From the NCBI GenBank assembly GCA_934876235.1, contig CAKXKM010000002.1:10097-29167 (forward strand): a stretch of DNA of 19,071 nt. The letters run 5' to 3'. Each line of letters starts with the position of its first letter. The stretch's first letter is position 1. The translations under genes were made by a program, and so were the position numbers. The notes under the pieces were generated by a model. That model saw nothing but the letters and a program-made list of their open reading frames with translations, was not told the DNA's origin and did not search any database. Origin of the DNA: Collinsella sp. AF02-46-1 (GTDB taxonomy: Bacteria; Actinomycetota; Coriobacteriia; Coriobacteriales; Coriobacteriaceae). Shown here piece by piece: positions 15,602 to 19,071 of the stretch.

Positions 15602-16690
15602 CTACCTTTCCGTGCAGCTAATGCAGGGGTCGATGGTCAGGATAATCATGGGCACGTTGGCAAGGAGCACGCCCTGCAGCGCATGTGTCAGACCCGCCAG
15701 GTTTTGCGACGTCGGCGTTCGCACGCGAAAACGGTCCAGGTTCTTGGTGCCGTTGCCGCGTACATAGTAGTACGCCTCGCCGCGCGGCTGTTCAATCACA
15801 ACCTCGCCGCGCGCGCCGTCGGCCGGCGTAAGCTTGGTGCGCCCGCCGATGCAGTCGTGTGGAATCTTACCGACAAGCTCCTTGATGATATCCATGGCCT
15901 GCGTGACCTCGGCGCAACGCACCTGGCAGCGAGCATAGCAGTCGCCGTCGATGGCAACGATGGGCTCAAACGCAGCCAGATCCGCATAGGCACCGTCGCC
16001 AAACATGCGCACGTCATAGTCCACGCCCGAGGCGCGCCCAAACGGGCCGACCATCGACAGATCCAGCGCGTCCTTCTTGCTGATCACGCCCACGCCATGC
16101 AGGCGCTCGCCGCAGCTGTCATCGTCCAAAAACGTATGCACCAGGGCCTCGTAGTCGGGGCGCATGGCTTCGAGCGTCTGGACAATACCCGCCAGCTCGG
16201 AGTCCTCAATGTCGTGCTTAAGGCCGCCGATCTCGTTAATCGAAAGGATCACGCGGCCGCCGCACGTGCTCTCAAAGATCTTGAGAATCTGCTCGCGCAG
16301 GGTCCACGAACGATAGAACAGCGCCTCGAAGCCAAAGGCATCGGCGAGCAGGCCCAGCCACAGCAGATGCGAGTGAATGCGCGAAAGCTCGTGCAGAATG
16401 GTGCGGATATACTGCACGCGGCCGGGCACCTCGATGTCGAGCATGCGCTCGCAGGCGCTGGCATAGCCGCAACTGTGGCCCACGGCGCAGATGCCGCAGA
16501 TGCGCTCGGCGATGTAGCCAAACTGATGCATATCGCGCTTTTCGGTGAGCTTCTCGAGTCCGCGGTGCACAAAGCCGATCTGCGGAATTGCCTCGATGAC
16601 GCGGTCGTCATCGATCACCAGGTCCAGATGAAGCGGCTCGGGCAGCACCGGGTGCTGCGGGCCAAACGGAATAACGGAGCGATGTGCCAT
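15602..16690 (-). CDS. echE: Group 4 [NiFe] hydrogenase large subunit (EchE/HycE-like)
   Basis: Catalytic subunit of 362 residues that binds the nickel-iron centre. The N-terminal motif RICGICAVGHS supplies C65 and C68, and the C-terminal motif DPCISCTER supplies C356 and C359. All four nickel ligands are present, which separates it from the related NuoD of complex I. The protein ends right after that second motif. Most NiFe hydrogenases have a tail here that a specific protease removes after nickel insertion; none is present. CooH-like group 4 enzymes are known to lack it as well. The gene starts 5 bases after the NuoC-like gene with AAAGGAGG upstream. Confidence 0.92.
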   Translation of the reverse strand: MAHRSVIPFGPQHPVLPEPLHLDLVIDDDRVIEAIPQIGFVHRGLEKLTEKRDMHQFGYIAERICGICAVGHSCGYASACERMLDIEVPGRVQYIRTILHELSRIHSHLLWLGLLADAFGFEALFYRSWTLREQILKIFESTCGGRVILSINEIGGLKHDIEDSELAGIVQTLEAMRPDYEALVHTFLDDDSCGERLHGVGVISKKDALDLSMVGPFGRASGVDYDVRMFGDGAYADLAAFEPIVAIDGDCYARCQVRCAEVTQAMDIIKELVGKIPHDCIGGRTKLTPADGARGEVVIEQPRGEAYYYVRGNGTKNLDRFRVRTPTSQNLAGLTHALQGVLLANVPMIILTIDPCISCTER

Positions 16691-16695
16691 GGACC

Positions 16696-17415
16696 TTACG
16701 CCTCCTTTTTCTGCTTGTCGCGGGCGGCCTTGGCGGCAAGCGCCGCACGGACCTTGGCCACTTTCTCGGGATCCATGGCGGCGAGCTTCGCCTCCATCTC
16801 GGCAGCCTTGAGCGCGGCCTTCGCAGCAGCCTCATCGTGCTGAGCATCGGAGCCGGCAGCCGCAGCGGGCTGAGCGACGACAGTGCCCGCGGCATCGCCA
16901 GCGCCCGCAGCGCCCTCCCCCGCAGCTGTCGTGGCAGCGGCGGCCTTTTCGGCCGCGGCCTTGCGCGCCTTGGCCTCGGCGGCCGCGCGGACTTTCATGG
17001 CCTTCTCACGCGCGGCCTTCACCTCGGGTGTGATAACGCTCATGGGTTCAGCGATCGAGACCTGGTAGAAAAAGCCCTTAAAGTCGATCTGCATATCGGT
17101 GATGGCAAGACCAAACAGATCGTGCGCTTCGTTTTCAAACGGGAATACCGCCGGATAATACGAGCTGATGGACGGAATCTCCTGATACTGGTCGATGCCC
17201 TCAACCACCAGGTTCTCGATCGCATAGCTGCCGTCCTGCGCAATATGCTCCTGAGCAGCACGAACGTTGATAAACGTATAGACCAAGCGATACGAGCCGT
17301 CGTCGACGTTGCGCTCAGCGTGCATTTGCACAAAGCGCGCGCCGGCGCCCTTGAGCGCCTGGACATGCGACAGGAGCTCGTCGATCCCGACGGTGGTATA
17401 GATAGCCTTTTGCAT
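16696..17415 (-). CDS. echD: Ech-type hydrogenase subunit, NuoC-like (EchD), with long Ala/Lys-rich tail
   Basis: Subunit of 239 residues. Residues 1-130 form the NuoC/30-kDa domain, including FPFENEAHDLFGL (91-103), the usual family signature. Its role is structural: it links the large subunit to the membrane part. From about 131 to the end the sequence is Ala-, Lys- and Glu-rich, with heptad-like runs that suggest a long helix or coiled coil broken by a Gly/Ala linker near 165-190. EchD proteins usually end near residue 130-150, so the tail roughly doubles the length. The start overlaps the preceding stop by one base (TAATG) and has AAGGAGG, indicating coupled translation. Confidence 0.85.
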   Translation of the reverse strand: MQKAIYTTVGIDELLSHVQALKGAGARFVQMHAERNVDDGSYRLVYTFINVRAAQEHIAQDGSYAIENLVVEGIDQYQEIPSISSYYPAVFPFENEAHDLFGLAITDMQIDFKGFFYQVSIAEPMSVITPEVKAAREKAMKVRAAAEAKARKAAAEKAAAATTAAGEGAAGAGDAAGTVVAQPAAAAGSDAQHDEAAAKAALKAAEMEAKLAAMDPEKVAKVRAALAAKAARDKQKKEA

Positions 17416-18035
17416 TACTCGGCCTCCTTTGCAGCGGCGGGTGCGGCGGGCGTCCCAGTAGGCGCGTCGCCAGCGACGGGCTTCCCGACAGGTGCGTCAC
17501 CGGCGGCGGCCCCAGTCCCGTCCCCCGCAGCCACAAACCCGTCCTCGCCCAGCTCAACGCCACCGTCCCAGGTAGCGGCACCGCCCACGGTAAGTGGATC
17601 GCCGCCGGCGCGCATCACGGCCTCCTTCTGGTCCAGGATGCCGCACGCCTCCACAATGGCGTCGATCACGGTCTCGGGACGAATGGCGCATCCGGGCGCG
17701 TACACGTCCACGGGAATCGCGCGGTCCACGCCGCCGATCACGTTGTAGGCATCGCGGAACACACCGCCCGAGCACGCACAGATGCCGCACGCCACCACGC
17801 ACTTGGGCTCGAGCATCTGGTTGTAAATCTGACGCACGACGGGCAGGTTCTGGGCATTGACCGACCCCGTCACCAAAAAGATATCCGCATGCTTGGGGTT
17901 GCCGGTGTTGACCACGCCAAAGCGCTCCGCATCGAACAGCGGCGTGAGCGAGGCCAGCACCTCGATATCGCATCCGTTGCAGCTCGAACCGTCGTAATGA
18001 ATAACCCACGGCGAGCGCGACATTTTATGATCCAT
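17415..18035 (-). CDS. echC: Ech-type hydrogenase small subunit, NuoB-like (EchC)
   Basis: Small subunit of 206 residues that holds the single proximal [4Fe-4S] cluster next to the nickel site. Candidate ligands are C19 and C22 (SSCNGCD), one of the cysteines of VACGICACSG (C83, C86, C88) and C116 (YAPGC). The conserved domain ends near residue 150. The remaining 55 residues are Gly/Ala/Pro-rich and look disordered, similar in flavour to the tail of the neighbouring EchD. I start at ATG 18035 because AGGAGG sits eight bases before it; ATG 18023 is possible but has no such site. It follows the membrane subunit by 12 bases. Confidence 0.88.
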   Translation of the reverse strand: MDHKMSRSPWVIHYDGSSCNGCDIEVLASLTPLFDAERFGVVNTGNPKHADIFLVTGSVNAQNLPVVRQIYNQMLEPKCVVACGICACSGGVFRDAYNVIGGVDRAIPVDVYAPGCAIRPETVIDAIVEACGILDQKEAVMRAGGDPLTVGGAATWDGGVELGEDGFVAAGDGTGAAAGDAPVGKPVAGDAPTGTPAAPAAAKEAE

Positions 18036-18047
18036 GGATGCCGCCTC

Positions 18048-19071
18048 CTAAATAAACACGTCGACGAGGATGGGCATAAGGTTGAGCAGGCCAGACACCA
18101 GCGCCACGCCCCATCCGAGCTTAAAGCAGCTGCGCCAGGTGCTGCGCGCGAAGGTGTTGTCGATCAGCACCTCGACAAAATACGTCACGGCCATCACGAC
18201 CAGGGCGACCACCCAGCTCGCCGGGTTGTCCCAAACAAAGAACATGCCCACCCACATCAAAAACAGTACGGTCTCGCACCAGTGCATAAGGGTCATCTTG
18301 GCCAGCGTGCCGCCGCTCATCTCGGTGGCGACGCCCTGGACAATCTCCTGATGCGCGTGATGCGAGTACGAAAGATCGAACGGCGACTTGCGCAGCTTGA
18401 TGGTAAGCACCGCGAGCAGCGCGAGGAAAATGGGCGCGCTGTACACGATGATGGGGACCGACTGCCCCGTCACGGCGATGGAATCGAAGCTATCGGTGGC
18501 AAGGTACAGACCCACACTCATCAGCAAAACGGCGGGCTCGTAACTCATAACCTGCAACAGCTCGCGGTCAGCGCCAACCTGGGCAAACGGGCTTTGCGTC
18601 GAGGCGGACGCCAACACCACAAAGATCGCGGCGAGCGTCACCATAAAAGCGCACAGCAGCGTGTTGGAGCCCGACACAAAGATGCCGCCGCCCACGACGG
18701 TAAAGATGAGCGCGCATGCCATGTAGGTATCATCCATGGTGTTTACGCTGGCAGGGGCCTTGCGCAGCAGCTTGGCAACGTCGTAGAAGGGCTGCAGCAG
18801 GCGCGGACCCACACGGCCCTGCATGCGGGCCGAGAGCTTGCGATCGATGCCGTCGATCAGGCCGCCCACAAGCGGCGCCAGCAAAGCAAACGCCACGGTG
18901 CCAATAAAAATGCCCACGACGCCCGAGCCTTCGAAATACTTGCCGCGCAGCACCGAGGGCGCGCTCATGGCAAGTCTCTCGGGCCCAATCCACGCGCAAC
19001 ACAGCAGCGCAAACAAGATAATGCTGCAGCACACGACGCTGCCCGCGGGACCAATACGCGTCTCGCCAAGG
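18048..19071 (-). CDS. echB: Ech-type hydrogenase membrane subunit, NuoH-like (EchB/HycD), 5' end outside window
   Basis: Membrane subunit of the hydrogenase, part of the ion-translocating arm. The core contains the NuoH signature DRKLSARMQGRVGPRLLQPFYD, the loop SPFAQVGADRELLQVMSYEP and KSPFDLSYSHHAHQE, with about eight helices and a C-terminal helix ending in PILVDVFI. The family core could start at ATG 18968 (MSAPSVLRG), with alternatives at GTG 19034 and a GTG further in. The same frame has no stop back to the window edge, however, and codes a good membrane helix (SVVCCSIILFALLCCAW) with high third-position GC. The other two frames there read poorly. Either the protein is longer than usual or it is fused to an upstream NuoL-like subunit. 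I therefore mark it partial. Confidence 0.82.
   Translation of the reverse strand, partial: LGETRIGPAGSVVCCSIILFALLCCAWIGPERLAMSAPSVLRGKYFEGSGVVGIFIGTVAFALLAPLVGGLIDGIDRKLSARMQGRVGPRLLQPFYDVAKLLRKAPASVNTMDDTYMACALIFTVVGGGIFVSGSNTLLCAFMVTLAAIFVVLASASTQSPFAQVGADRELLQVMSYEPAVLLMSVGLYLATDSFDSIAVTGQSVPIIVYSAPIFLALLAVLTIKLRKSPFDLSYSHHAHQEIVQGVATEMSGGTLAKMTLMHWCETVLFLMWVGMFFVWDNPASWVVALVVMAVTYFVEVLIDNTFARSTWRSCFKLGWGVALVSGLLNLMPILVDVFI

Noticed and set aside
15548..16843. Plus-strand open frame of 431 codons over the hydrogenase large subunit
   Set aside because: The minus strand encodes a protein with all nickel ligands; the plus-strand product has no recognisable domain and no ribosome site.
15253..19071. 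Respiratory complex I (Nuo) operon
   Set aside because: The large subunit has both CxxC nickel-binding motifs, which NuoD lacks, and the gene order fits ech-type hydrogenases.

Overview
The window is high-GC DNA with tightly packed operons. It looks like a gut Actinomycetota of the class Coriobacteriia, most likely Collinsella or a close relative. That assignment rests on my recognition of codon bias, an Ech-like membrane hydrogenase and a long LPXTG surface protein built from pilin-type isopeptide domains. No marker gene such as rRNA is present to confirm it. All genes are on the minus strand except a two-component system at 6119-7896.

Layout. (1) 103-2426: a MacB/LolD-type ABC ATPase followed by an FtsX-family permease. 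The permease frame breaks at a run of five Gs near the window edge. (2) 2427-2591: a spacer with a nested hairpin and a direct repeat in front of the ATPase gene. (3) 2592-5919: a DrrA-type ATPase and two ABC-2 permeases in one coupled operon. (4) 6119-7896: a divergent LiaS/DesK-type histidine kinase and a NarL-type response regulator overlapping by ATGA; the kinase mRNA looks leaderless. Regions 3 and 4 have the same composition as the Bacillus LnrJK-LnrLMN (YfiJK-YfiLMN) membrane-drug sensing and export locus. (5) 7897-8490: a convergent gap packed with inverted repeats, including two copies of a palindromic element of about 155 bp. (6) 8491-14795: one surface adhesin of about 2,100 residues, split by a one-base frameshift at 10917-10920. 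It carries a signal peptide, a von Willebrand A domain, ten pilin isopeptide domains and an LPTTG anchor. (7) 14796-15252: the adhesin's upstream region, with a GAGACA operator-like cluster, a third copy of the 155-bp element and the terminator of the next operon. (8) 15253-19071: five subunits of a group 4 [NiFe] hydrogenase in the echB-C-D-E-F order. The gene cluster enters from outside the window.

How the parts work together. The hydrogenase genes encode a membrane proton- or sodium-coupled complex linking a ferredoxin-like subunit to H2 formation or uptake. The kinase and regulator probably control the divergent exporter. The adhesin stands alone as its own transcription unit and is bracketed by two of the repeats.

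The points most worth a second look are the dispersed 155-bp palindrome with a terminator-like core, the frameshift that separates the Lys/Glu and the Asn of one isopeptide domain onto two reading frames, the hydrogenase large subunit that ends directly after its nickel-binding DPCxxC motif, and the reading frame of the membrane subunit, which runs unbroken into the window edge.
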